This document shows positions 44,780 to 55,079 of a stretch of DNA of 64,000 nt, in pieces. Positions within the stretch are counted from its first letter, which is position 1. The number at the start of each line of letters is the position of its first letter. The stretch is from Lycocorax pyrrhopterus obiensis (lineage: Eukaryota > Chordata > Aves > Passeriformes > Paradisaeidae). The translations under genes and the position numbers were made by a program. Location of the stretch: positions 8,238,808 to 8,302,807 of the forward strand of contig JACSVZ010000007.1 of the NCBI GenBank assembly GCA_014706295.1, in the 5' to 3' direction. The notes beneath the pieces are model-generated. The model saw only the letters and a program-made list of their open reading frames with translations, was not told the origin of the DNA and did not search any database.

Positions 44780-47700
44780 ATGGGGCCGATGGTGGCGCTG
44801 GGGCTGCTCGTGTGCGTGCAGCTGTGTGGGGGTGAGTGCCGGGCGGGCGGGAGCGGGGCCCGCGGCGGTGGCGGGCCCGGCTCAGCAGCCTCGGTGCCGC
44901 AGGCTCCGGGGAGCTGCGTCTGGTGGACGGCGGCGGGCGCTGTGCCGGGCGCGTGGAGGTGAAGCACGACGGTGAGTGGGGCTCCGTCTGCGTCTTCGAC
45001 TTCGACTGGGAAGCCCGTTGGGCCATCGTGGTGTGCCGGCAGCTGGGCTGTGGCCGGGTGGCCAGGGCGTCCCCGTACGCCCCGTTCGGGCAGGGCACCG
45101 GGCGGATCTGGCTCCAGCCCTTCTTCTGCCGTGGCACCGAGGATGTGCTGGAGGAGTGTCCGCACTTCGGATGGGGACAGCACTCGTGTGGCCACGAGCG
45201 GGATGTGGGAGTGACCTGCACAGGTGAGGGGACACACCTGCCGTGCTGGAGTTGCCACCTTGTGCCTGAGCTTCCCGGGCAGGGCTGAGCTGTTCCGGTG
45301 CCCCGGTGCAGATGCCGTGGAGCTGAGGCTGGCGGGCGGCAGCAGTCCCTGTGCCGGAAGGGTGGAAGTGAAGCTGCAGGGACACTGGGGCTCGGTGGGA
45401 GACGACAACTGGGACATGGAGGACGCCGAGGTGGTGTGCCAGCAGCAGGGCTGTGGCTCAGCTGCTGGTGCCTACTTTGCCCGCGACCGCTTTGGCGCAG
45501 GAGACGGGCCTGTCAGTCTGGCTGTGGTGGACTGCAATGGATATGAGTCCACTCTCTGGGACTGCGAGATCCGTGGCTGGGGACCCTACAACACCATCCA
45601 TAATTTCGACACTGCCGTTGTCTGCCAAGGTAGGAGCCGGACTGGGGGGGATGTAGCACTTCATGCACATCCCTGGACACTGGTCTTGCGCTGCTCACGC
45701 AGGATTTTCCCGGCTGGTTGGTGCCGATGGAGCCTGTGCCGGGCAGCTGGAGGTACGGAAGGGTCGGGCCTGGGTGGGTGTCTGCGAGGATCAGGTGGAC
45801 ATGAAGGTGGCCGAGGTGGTTTGCCGGGAGCTGGGCTGTGGAGCGGCGCTCGCCATCCCCGGCAGCGGGCGATTTGGGGCGGGATCGGGGCCTCTCTGGG
45901 ACGGGGGCTTCCAGTGCAATGGCACCGAGCCCCTCCTCAGCGCCTGTGCCCGGCGTCCGCCCCACGGCCAGGGCTGCACCGGCCCTGCCAGCGTCATCTG
46001 CTCCCGTAAGTGCCGGGGACACCGGGGGCTGCTGGGGTCCCTGCACCATCGCCCCCCTCAATGCCCTTTCTGCCACAGCCTACACGGGCTTCCGGCTGGG
46101 GAACAGCAGCTCGGGATGCACCGGGCGGGTGGAGGTGGCAGTGAGGGGGACGTGGGGTTCCGTCTGCGCCAGTGAGTGGGACCTGCCCGATGCCCACGTC
46201 CTGTGCCGCCACCTGGGCTGCGGCCACGCCCTCACCGTGCTCCCGGGAGGCTCCTTCGGCAGCGGGGACGGGCCCCTGCGGCCAGACGCCTTTGGCTGCA
46301 GCGGGAGCGAGCGGCACCCGGGCGAGTGCCCCGTGGCCGTGCTGGGGAAGCCCCCCTGTGCCCCCGGAAACGCCGCTGCCGTCAACTGCTCAGGTGTGTA
46401 CTGCAGGAGGTGCATTAAGAGCTTTGTGAATTCCTCAAGAATTGGGAGCAGAGGATGCAGGGATGTTTTGGAGTGAAGCATGGTCTGAGCCAGGGGCCAC
46501 AGCCCCATGGCTCTGCTGGTGATTTTGCAGGTGTTGGTGGCTTTGTGGAATCCCTGCGGCTGGTGGAGGGTCAGAGCTTGTGCGATGGGTGGCTGGAGGA
46601 GACCGTAACCAGCCCGGCATGGCGCCGTGTGCCTGTGGAGGAGTGGAAGTCATGGGATGTCCACATGGTTTGCGCGGTGCTGGGCTGTGGCGTTCCCAAG
46701 GACGTTTACACCTCCTTGGGTACGGCCACTGTTGTGAGCAGCAGCCCCAGCGAGATGGACATCACAACTGAAGAGATGGACATTTTGGGAGTGGGTTCTG
46801 TGCTGACCAGCAGCCCTGAGGAGATGGATGAGGAGCTGGAGAAGATGGACAATATATCAAGGACGGGCCCTGCGCCAAGCAGCCGCCCTGAGGGGATGGT
46901 CATCGTCTGCTCAGGTGGGTGTCCTGAGAAGGGCTGGAGGTGCCGGTGCCCCAGGCAGCCACCGCAGGCTGGTCCTTCCGTGCCCGCAGGCAGCCGGCGG
47001 GTGAGGCTGGTGGGGAGCTCTGGGCGCTGCGCCGGGCGCGTGGAGGTCTATTCCGGTGGCAGGTGGAGCACGGTCTGCCAGGAAGGCTGGGAGCTGCAGG
47101 ACGCCGCCGTTGTCTGCCGGGAGCTGGGCTGTGGCACGGCGCTGGAGGCACCGAGCTCGGCGCGCTTCGGTCCCGGCACGGGGCCGCTGTGGCCCTACAT
47201 CCCTGACTGCTCCGGGACCGAGGAGTCTCTCTGGGAATGCGGGCGTTCGGAACAGCGCGAGTGCGGGCGCGGCGGCGGGGCAGGGGCCGTCTGCTCAGGT
47301 CAGTGCCGGGCAACCCCAGATCAGGGTCCAGCCGAGCCCCCCGAGGGGTTCCTGGCCGTGCCGTGACCACCCTGCACCCCTTGCAGAGCAGCTCTCCGTG
47401 CAGCTGGCGGGCGGCCACGGGCGGTGCCGCGGGTTCCTGGAGGTGTCCCACAATGGCACCTGGGGCCGCGTGTGCGCCAACGGCACCAGCCCCGGCACCG
47501 CCGCCACCGTCTGCCGCCAGCTGGGCTGTGGGCACCAGGGGTGGCTGTCGGCTGTCCCCGCCCAGCAGCCGGCCCCCGCCTGGCTGGCCTGGGTGGGCTG
47601 TGAGGACGGGGCCCACTCGCTCTGGGGGTGCCCCTCGGCACCCTGGAATCTGCAGAGCTGCGGCCCAGGCGGGGACGCCCACGTGGATTGCGATGGGGAC

Positions 47701-49198
47701 AGTGATGGCATCACTGAGACAGACACTACCCCACATCCCGACGGTGCCACCAGCACAGGTAGCTCTGCCCGTGCTGGCACCCCCAACGCCGGGCTGGCTG
47801 GGATCCCCTGCGCTCACTGCCTGGCTGTATCCACACAGGTGTCCCTGGCAGCACAGCTGCAGCGGTGACCGTGGGGACTGTGCCTGTGCCAACTGTCCTG
47901 TGCGTGGTGCTGGGGACGCTGCTGTGCCTGGCCCTGGGCGCCCTGGCCGTGCTGCTGGGCCGTGCCCGCGCCTGGCGCCGAGGTGGGTCCTGGCGGGTGG
48001 GGGCTGGCACAGACCCGGTTTGGGGGTTCCGGGGCTCCTGCCCTTGCAGAACAGCTCAGAAGGTGGGCAGGGGTGCCCCCGGTGCCAGCCACGGTGGCCA
48101 GGGCCCCAGGTAAATGCTGCGTCTCGTTCCAGGCCCTGGCAGAGCTGCAGATGCCGTCTCCAACGCTGTCTACGAGGAGCTGGACTACTCCGCGATGCCG
48201 GAGTACCAGGAGGTGCCCGGTCGCCCAGGTGGGTGCAGCGCCCGTGCCCCAGCTCTGCCCGGAGAGGGGGCTGTGCCCCACAGCCCCACGGCAGCTCCGG
48301 GTCCTGGTGGCCCGGCAGTGGCTCCTGGCCAGGGGCCGGGGATGTCCCTGGGTCCCACGGCAGCCCCGCTGTGTGGTGTGAGGTTGTGTCACCCTCGGTG
48401 CCACTTGAGGCCACGCCCAAATCCCTGTTTCTACCCTGCAGGTTCCCTGTCGGAGGGGTCGGTGAAGAAGCTGCCGTATTACACCGGGGACAGCGTGGAG
48501 GGGAGTGACACCGAGGCAGCCCCAGGTAGGGCCACAGGGCAGGAAGCCAGCGGGGACTGCTGGGGACAGGGGACACACTCGGGCAGGGGAGCTGAGGGGA
48601 CAAGTCCCCCCCTTGTTAGTGTGTAGCAAGGCATCGCCTTTCCCTGTGGGACCCAAAGACCACCAGCACATCCCCGGTGGCAAGGCCGGAGAGGATGGCA
48701 CAGCCAGACCCCTGCCAGGGCCACTGGGTCACTGCCATGGACCCCTGTGCCTGTCCCAGACCCCCCTGCCCTGCCCGAGCACGGAACCCTGGATGGCTAC
48801 GACGATGCCCTGGATGTGCCACAGGAGCCCCCTGCTCCCAGCACTGGGGACATCTCCGAGGGAGTGGCACAGAGGAGGTGGATCTGTGTCCTCCCCACAG
48901 GTGAGAGGGCTCACAGCTGCCCTGTCCCCTCTGCAGAGGCACTCCATGGCAGGGTTTGGCTGTGGGGGTGGGCAGGGATCCAGCAGCAGATCCATGGGTG
49001 CTGCAGCCAGACCCCAGGTGGGGCCTGTCAGGGGGGACAGGGAGCCATCTGCCCCCATGCACCCTTCTGTGCTGTCCCCAAGGTGGGATCTACTCCCCTC
49101 CAAATCCCCCGGGAGCCACCAGAGACCCCTCGGAACAGCCCCCGGTGCACACAGACTATGATGATGTCGGCAGCAGCGCCCTGGGGACGTTGCCATGA
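44780..49198 (+). CDS. WC1/SCART-like scavenger receptor, copy B
   Basis: Tandem paralogue of the 37.0-kb gene with the same 13-exon structure and 984 residues. Exons: 44780-44831, 44903-45223, 45312-45629, 45703-46005, 46079-46393, 46531-46914, 46990-47298, 47387-47758, 47839-47982, 48133-48228, 48442-48525, 48760-48900 and 49083-49198. Signal peptide, TM and tail (YEELDY, YQEV, YDDALDV, DYDDVGSSALG) are unchanged. Differences from copy A cluster at the end of SRCR1 (RGTEDVLEECPHF against NGTEDALKECRHF, losing an N-glycosylation sequon) and in the second half of SRCR2 (FARDRFGAGDGPVSLAVV and PYNTIHNFDTAVV). SRCR2 also has VCQQQGCG where copy A keeps VCQQLGCG. Inferred to be a functional second receptor with different ligand specificity. 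Confidence 0.9.
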
Positions 49199-49343
49199 GG
49201 ATGCCCTGGCCGTGCCGCAGCCCTGGGGACACGTGTGTGGCAGTGTGGTGGGGCCCTGTCACCCCTCCGTGCACAGCACTGCAGGAAAACAGCTCCTGTG
49301 TAGGGATTTTCTTTGATTTCAGTCTGAATTTCCCTTTTTCCTT

Positions 49344-49349
49344 ATTAAA
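49344..49349 (+). terminator. Receptor copy B polyadenylation signal (ATTAAA)
   Basis: ATTAAA 146 bases after the copy B stop. The minus-strand NLR poly(A) signal lies only about 170 bases away (plus TTTATT 49516-49521), so the two transcripts converge tightly. Confidence 0.7.
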
Positions 49350-49515
49350 ACACAAACTGGTCAGAGACTCACACCCAGGGATGGGACCTCCATCCCCAGT
49401 ACATCAGCCATCTCTCGGGGAGCTGGGGCAGGAAGTGGAAGCACAGATGCATCCCTGGGCGTGGTGGGCTCAGGGGGAAGAACAGAGGGAGATTGCTCGG
49501 ATTGGCTGCGGGATC

Positions 49516-49521
49516 TTTATT
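49516..49521 (-). terminator. NLR gene polyadenylation signal
   Basis: TTTATT on the plus strand (AATAAA on minus), 185 bases beyond the NLR stop codon. The corresponding sequence is deleted in unit A. Confidence 0.75.
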
Positions 49522-49705
49522 TGGCACTGCGAAATGCACACAGCTGTTCCCACTAACACTGAGGGGAAAAGCGGGAGGGCAGGACCTGGAACCCCTGCAG
49601 ATGCAGCAGGATCTCCTCCCTGTGTCCCACGGGTGGGGCAGGCTCAGACCCAGTGACCACTGAGAGCTGGGCTGGGAATGGCTCCGGTGGCTGCACGGAC
49701 TTGTC

Positions 49706-52700
49706 CTAAAGGAGGGGAGGTCTCCTGAAGGAGGGGAGTGCCTTCCTGCCCCCCGGCAGGAGCCCGCGGTGGCAGGGCAGCCGGGCCATGGCCCCTGCCT
49801 GCGGCACGTCGTGCTCCAGGAGGTTCCCGATCTTCAGGGCAGGCTGCAGTGCCCGGAGGGTGTCCAGTTCCTGCAGCAAGGCCTGGCTGAAGCCGTCTGT
49901 GCTCAGCCTGGCCATGGAGGACGCAGGAAAAGAGGAGAAGGTGTTGTGGAGAGGGCGGTGCTGAAGCAGCCGGGATGCTGGTGCGCCCCTGCCTGTCATG
50001 CAGCATCCACTGCCCAGCTCGGGGATGCCGGGCATGGAAGGGGCTGTGGCAGGGCCCTCACCCCAGGCTCCGCAGCGGGCAGGCGGGATGCTGCAGCTGC
50101 TGGCAGAGCTGCAGGACGCCGAGGGCTCCCAGCTCGTTGTCACTCAGGTCCAGGCAGGTGAGACGGGGCCCCTGCAGCAGTTGCGCGGCCAGGGCTGGGC
50201 AGCAGGCGCCCGACAGCCGGCAGCTCCCCAGCCTGTGGGGCCGAGGGAAAAAGGGAAGGAGGGCTTTGGCCTCGGCTCGGTCCGCTGCCGCAGGTGGGAA
50301 GGAGAAAGCTCTGGATAGGAAGGAGGGAGCAGTGGCCCATCCCACAGCCCCTTACCGGAGTGTCTGCAGCGGGCAGGCACAGTGCTGGAGCCCCTCACAC
50401 AGCAGCTCCACGCCAGCATCACGCAGCCCCTCACTGAAGGACAAATCCAGCTCCTCCAGGTACGTGCTGGTGCCCAGCACAGCAGCGAGATCCTCACAGC
50501 AGGCACTGGTGATGCGGGAATACCGCAGCCTGATGGGAACCCCCGGGAAAGACCCTCAGAACCACCCTGAGTGCCCTCAGCGCCATGCCACCATGGTGGC
50601 GGACCCCACCGTGGTGCCACAACCTTGGAGCTCCTTGCCCTGGGAGAGTGGGATAGAGGCACAATGCTGCCCCAGAGGGACCCTTTGGGGCACCCCCCCC
50701 AGCTCTCATGTCCATGCTGTGCAAGATGCCCACGGGATGCTGGGGGTGCTCACCGCAGAACGCGCAGGCGGCAGCCTGGAGTCCGCAGCCCCTCACAGAG
50801 CAGGCGCACGCCGCTGTCACCGAGCGAGCTGTCACCCAGCTCCAGCTGGGCCAGGCCAGGGTGCTCCGCCAGCAGTGCCGCCAGCTCCGCGCAGCAGCTC
50901 TCGCACAGCCGGCACCACTGCAGCCTGCGGGAGAGCACGGAGAACGGGGGCTCAGCACACCTGTCCCGGCTGCTCACCTGCCCATCAAACCCGGGAGACA
51001 ACACCCACCCCCAGGTAAACGGGGCCCGACCTCCCCCTGGCCACTTGCCCGTGCCCCCAGGGAGCAGCGGGCAGCACCCACTCACTCACCCGCTGCACTG
51101 CAGTTCGGGTGCCCCCACCCCCACCCCAGGTCCCGGCCCCGGTTTGGGCTCCGCGCGCGTCTCTCACCGGAGCACCCGCAGGGCACTGCCCCGGTGCCGC
51201 AGCGCCCGGCAGAGCAGGTGGATGGGGCAGGGCAGCTCCTCCCGCCGCCGCCGCACGGCGAGGGCACCGGGATATCCTCCGGCTCCCGAGACTCCCGAGC
51301 TGCAGGGGAACAGAGCCGCGGGGCACGCACAGCCCTCAGCGGTGCCGGGAGCTCCCGACTCCGACACCGGCACACAACCCCTCCCACCCCGAGCAGAGCC
51401 TCCAGCGCACGGGAGGGCTCCTTCGGAGGGACCTTTGTGGCTTTGGAGGTGTGAAGGATCTCGAGCATTGCTGCTGGAGTCCCCTGGGGCGATGTAAGGT
51501 GAGTCACAGGGTGCAGTTAGCATTCCAGCACCGGGTTTCTCCCTTTGCTAGGGAGAAGGCAGACGGGAAGCCAGAGTGACACCTGGGCACAGGTGGGCCT
51601 GGCCAGGTCGAGCCAAGAAGCTCCATCACCATCAATCCCACAGTGGGCAGTGGATGGAGGAGCCCATGTGTTCCTTATTCTCCCCAAGAATAAGTAAATC
51701 CTTTGCTGAGGAACTAAACACCCAGGGAAAGGCCAAACTGGTATTCAGGAGAGAGGAGCTGAAACAGCTTTAAAATCATCCTTTGGGGCAGAGAAGGAGA
51801 AATCTTTGCGGTTTTGGGTCATTAAAGAAAGGAGGGGCAGGACTTACCAAGGCACCGACGCATCCAGCTCTGCCTCAGGATCCGGCCAGTGGAAGGAGCA
51901 TCCCTGGAGGGTGACGCAGCCCAGCCCATCCCAGTGCTGGATGCAGAAGGAAAGAGCCATCTGGTCGTACAGGGTCAGCTTGGTGTCCTGCAAGTCCAGG
52001 TCAGTGAAATGACCCAACATGCTTTGCGCAAAGCTCTCCTCGTTCATCTCGAACAAGAAGTGGAAAGTGTCCATCTCTGAAACCTTCAGTGCTTGGCCAG
52101 GCTGGGAGGGGCCTCTGTGCCTCCCCTGAAGCCACTTCAGCAGCTCTTCCCTGGCTCGTGGTGAAATTCTGCACCCAATGGTTTTGTCCATGTACTCTAC
52201 AGATTTTTGGCTGACCAGACCAAAGAGGAATCGCGCTGTTACATTCAAATCCTTCCTGGACTTGCTGTAGCTTTCTAATAATTTTTTTACATCCTTCTCA
52301 AGCCTCCCCAAGCTGCTGACCATTTCCCCATCATCCTCCAGAACATAAAACATTGCTGCAAAAAACTCCTGGAGGTGCAGGTGGGTGAAGGCATAGACAC
52401 TCCCATGGTCTTCTCCTTCCTTTGGGATCCTTTCATTGAGGAAGAAGGGGAGAAGACCTGGCTGGTCCAAGCCACAGTCCTTGATTTCCTTCTCCTCAAA
52501 GAGGACCTTGTGCTTCCAGATGCCATCGGCAGCCAAGGAGCAAAGCTGGAGTAGGAACTGCTGGAGGACCTGCGGGTTGTCCCTGTCCCTGTGCTTCAGT
52601 AACTGGGAGAGGTAGAACATCACCATTCCTGTGGTGGCTTTGGAGCACTCAAGGGGGTTTTTCATCCCACAAAGCTCTTGTTCAAGGAGGGTGCAGACGG

Positions 52701-53536
52701 TCCAGCTCATGACAGGGATGACACACAAGCTGTAGAGGATCTGGTTGCCTCTGGCAAACCTGAAGGCCATGTCTCCTTTGTTGGGGTTCTCAAAATACCT
52801 GTGGAAATACTCCTCCCTCCTGGCTGCCGAAAATCCCAGTATCTCCACGTAATACTCACCCTCCAGGCACCGCCCCAGGCTTCCAAGAGCTGTTGGCCTC
52901 GTGGTGATGAGCAAAGAGGCCTCGGGGAGCACAGTCTTCTTCAACAAGCTCATCAGGGTGAGCTCCAGCGGCTTCACCTCCTGGGGGTCAGAGCTCAGCT
53001 CAGCTTCAGGCTGAACCAAGGAAAACCCCAGGGCCTCAAAGCCATCAAAAATGAACAGGATCTTTTTCTGGTCATCCAGGATCTTCCCAGCCGGCACTCG
53101 CAGGCCAGGACAGCACTGTGAAACCAGGCCTGCCACGCTGGCTTCCATGGGAAGGGTGATGGCTTTGCAGTCAACGCAGAAGACAAAGTCAAACTGCTTG
53201 TGGAGCGTCCCTTCTCCCCACTCCACCATCACCTTCCTGACCATCGTCGTCTTCCCCATCCCCGGGGCCCCCACCAGCACCACGACCTGCGGGGTGTGCC
53301 CATCCCCATCGGGTTCAAACAGCGCGGTGGTGACGGCCGTGGCTGCTCCGCTGCTGGCGTTGGCACATCCCTGGCTAGTTCCCACTGCTCCATCCTTGGC
53401 TGCATGCTTGCTCCAAGCTTCCCTGGTGATGGTCAAGCTGGTGAAGCGGCTGTGGAAGGACAGGCTCTCCCTGGGACGGGCGCCCAGCTCCCTGTCCTGG
53501 CGGGAGTCCCAGACCATGTGCTCTCTGCCGTTCCAC
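49706..53536 (-). CDS. NACHT-LRR protein (NLRP/NLRC3-like), 5' end not identified
   Basis: STAND NTPase of the NLR innate-immune family. Exons on the minus strand: 51848-53536 (FISNA-like lead, NACHT, winged-helix and HD2), then LRR exons 51168-51299, 50754-50924, 50356-50529, 50062-50232 and the last exon 49706-49907. All are joined in phase 2, giving 845 visible residues. Walker A is GAPGMGKTT near residue 88. Walker B is [11 protein letters not shown] near 155, where the usual DGFDEL has become DGFEAL. The NACHT-distal helix [17 protein letters not shown] is classic. The 171/174-base LRR modules (for example [21 protein letters not shown]) are typical NLRP/NLRC repeats. No PYD or CARD exon was found upstream to 58 kb, so the effector domain is either absent, diverged or further away. 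No exact orthologue name is offered. Confidence 0.88.
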
Positions 53537-54790
53537 CTGTGCTCTGTGCCAGTGAGGAGCAGGGTCAGTCCCAAGCCCAGACTAATTCCCCACCAGCGCA
53601 CCCACACTCCCTACAGATCAGCAGCCACTTATTTCAATGCTCAGGGCTTTCCTAAGTCTAGCTGGGGCAATAAGGACATAATTTGTGATGATTTGGGGAC
53701 TCTGGTTCATTGGGGGTTCTTCTTCCAGGTTCTGATCCTGATCTATCAACTCTTGTTTTATCATCCTCATTCACCTGGGAGCAAATGCAACTGCCTGAGG
53801 CTGCCTACAGCCTCTGACTCATGCTCCAGGGGACAAAGGCACTGTCCCTGGGCTCCACAGCACAGATCTCCACAGAGATATCCTTAATCCCATCCCAGGA
53901 GGAAAGGATCTGCCCAGCTGGCTGCCAGAAAATGCTGAGAGCACAGCATGCTCGGTGTTTTAAGGTCACTCCCAACCCAAACCATTCTGTGACTGCATGA
54001 TTTTAAACAATGCATTTATTGAGGAATTACAAGCCCCTGTAATTCACTGCAGGGATGAGCTGCCTGGACAGAGCTGGTGACCCTGTCCCCTTTCACTGCT
54101 TTAGCTAGGAGTGCCCAGGACTGAACTCAGAGCCCAGGCCCATGCAAGCCGGTAGGGAGGCCCCAGGTGAGGCTGCTCAGCATTCCAGGCTATTAATAGT
54201 CCCCCAGGGGGAGTGGGGCTGGGATTTTCACTGCAAGGACTTCCTGCTGCCAGGCAAACCCACCTTGACTGCTGCAGCAAGTCATTCCATTGTGAGAAAC
54301 GTCCTTCATCCTGCTTTCCCGGGAGTTTGAGGTGAGGACAAACGGTGCTGCCTGAACAGCCACAGGGTTTTGCTGCTGTGCGGCTTTTTCCCCCCTCTCC
54401 AGCTGTGGGTGGGTCGTAACTGGGGCTCTAGGAAAGGAGAGAGGCTCCTTTAGGAGCTTTGGATGCTCAGGGATGAAAGGGGTGTGAGCCTGTGCTGTGA
54501 CCTGCTCTCCTGGTTTGCCTGCTCCAGTTTATGAACAGCACACCTGTGTGTGGATTAGGAGGGGGTAACCCTCTTGATGATTTTATTGTCTGTGAGCGAT
54601 GATTTTCTTTCCATGATGGAAAAAAAAAAGCTTCAGGATGATGTGTTTAGCAAAGCTGCCTGTGAGGGATACTGAGAAAGGGGGAAAGGATGTTTTAAGG
54701 CACCTTGGGAGTTTAAGGACTCCTTATGGATTCCTTATTTCCCTGCTCAGAGCCAGACATCACCCTGTCCCTCCTGCTTGCAGGATGTCA
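53537..54790. other. NLR upstream region, no exon recognised
   Basis: The predicted acceptor of the NACHT exon is at 53536 (GAGCACAG followed by GTGGAACGG on minus). Upstream I see a short CR1-tail-like stub at 53957-53993 (CCCAACCCAAACCATTCTGTGA) and otherwise unique sequence. A first NLR exon could lie here but was not recognisable. Confidence 0.5.
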
Positions 54791-54794
54791 AATA

Positions 54795-55076
54795 ATTCTA
54801 GGGATAACTGTTTCGCTCTAAAGGAAATGGTCTCAAGTTGTGCCAGGGGAGATTTAGACTGAATATTGGGGAAAATTCCTTCACTGAAAGGGGCTGTCCA
54901 ACCTGGCACAGCTGCCCAGGGCAATGGTGGAGTCCCCATTCCTGGAGGAATTTAAAAGCTGTGTGGATGTGGCACCTGGGGACATGGGTTAGTGATGGCC
55001 TTGGGCACTGCTGGGGAATGTTTGGTCTTGATGATCTCAGAGGGCTTTCCCAGTCTGAATAATTCCATGATTCTGT
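54795..55076 (+). mobile_element. CR1 3' fragment, sense orientation
   Basis: GATAACTGTTTCGCTCTAAAGG, then AAATTCCTTCACTGAAAGGGGCTGTCC, then GGAGTCCCCATTCCTGGAGG and finally AATAATTCCATGATTCTGTG. A typical, fairly diverged CR1 tail. Confidence 0.88.
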
Positions 55077-55079
55077 GTT

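Larger units (their letters stand above)
44097..51310. repeat. Tandem duplication unit B (receptor plus NLR)
   Basis: Second copy of the block that begins at 36360. Its 5' non-coding 680 bases match unit A almost perfectly, with a single change noticed (A at about 36440 versus G in AACGCCGGGAGCC-like context near 44177). Similarity continues through the receptor and into the LRR exons of the NLR. Confidence 0.93.

Noticed and set aside
46900..48603. 567-residue open frame on the minus strand across receptor copy B
   Set aside because: Pro/Arg/Ser-rich shadow of the GC-rich SRCR exons. It ignores the clear plus-strand splice sites and crosses introns.
36360..49350. The two receptor copies as a false haplotype duplication in the assembly
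   Set aside because: Possible but less likely: copy-specific LTR, copy-specific deletions and stop in the NLR part, unique spacer at 43530-44097, and clustered coding differences. Read depth would settle it.
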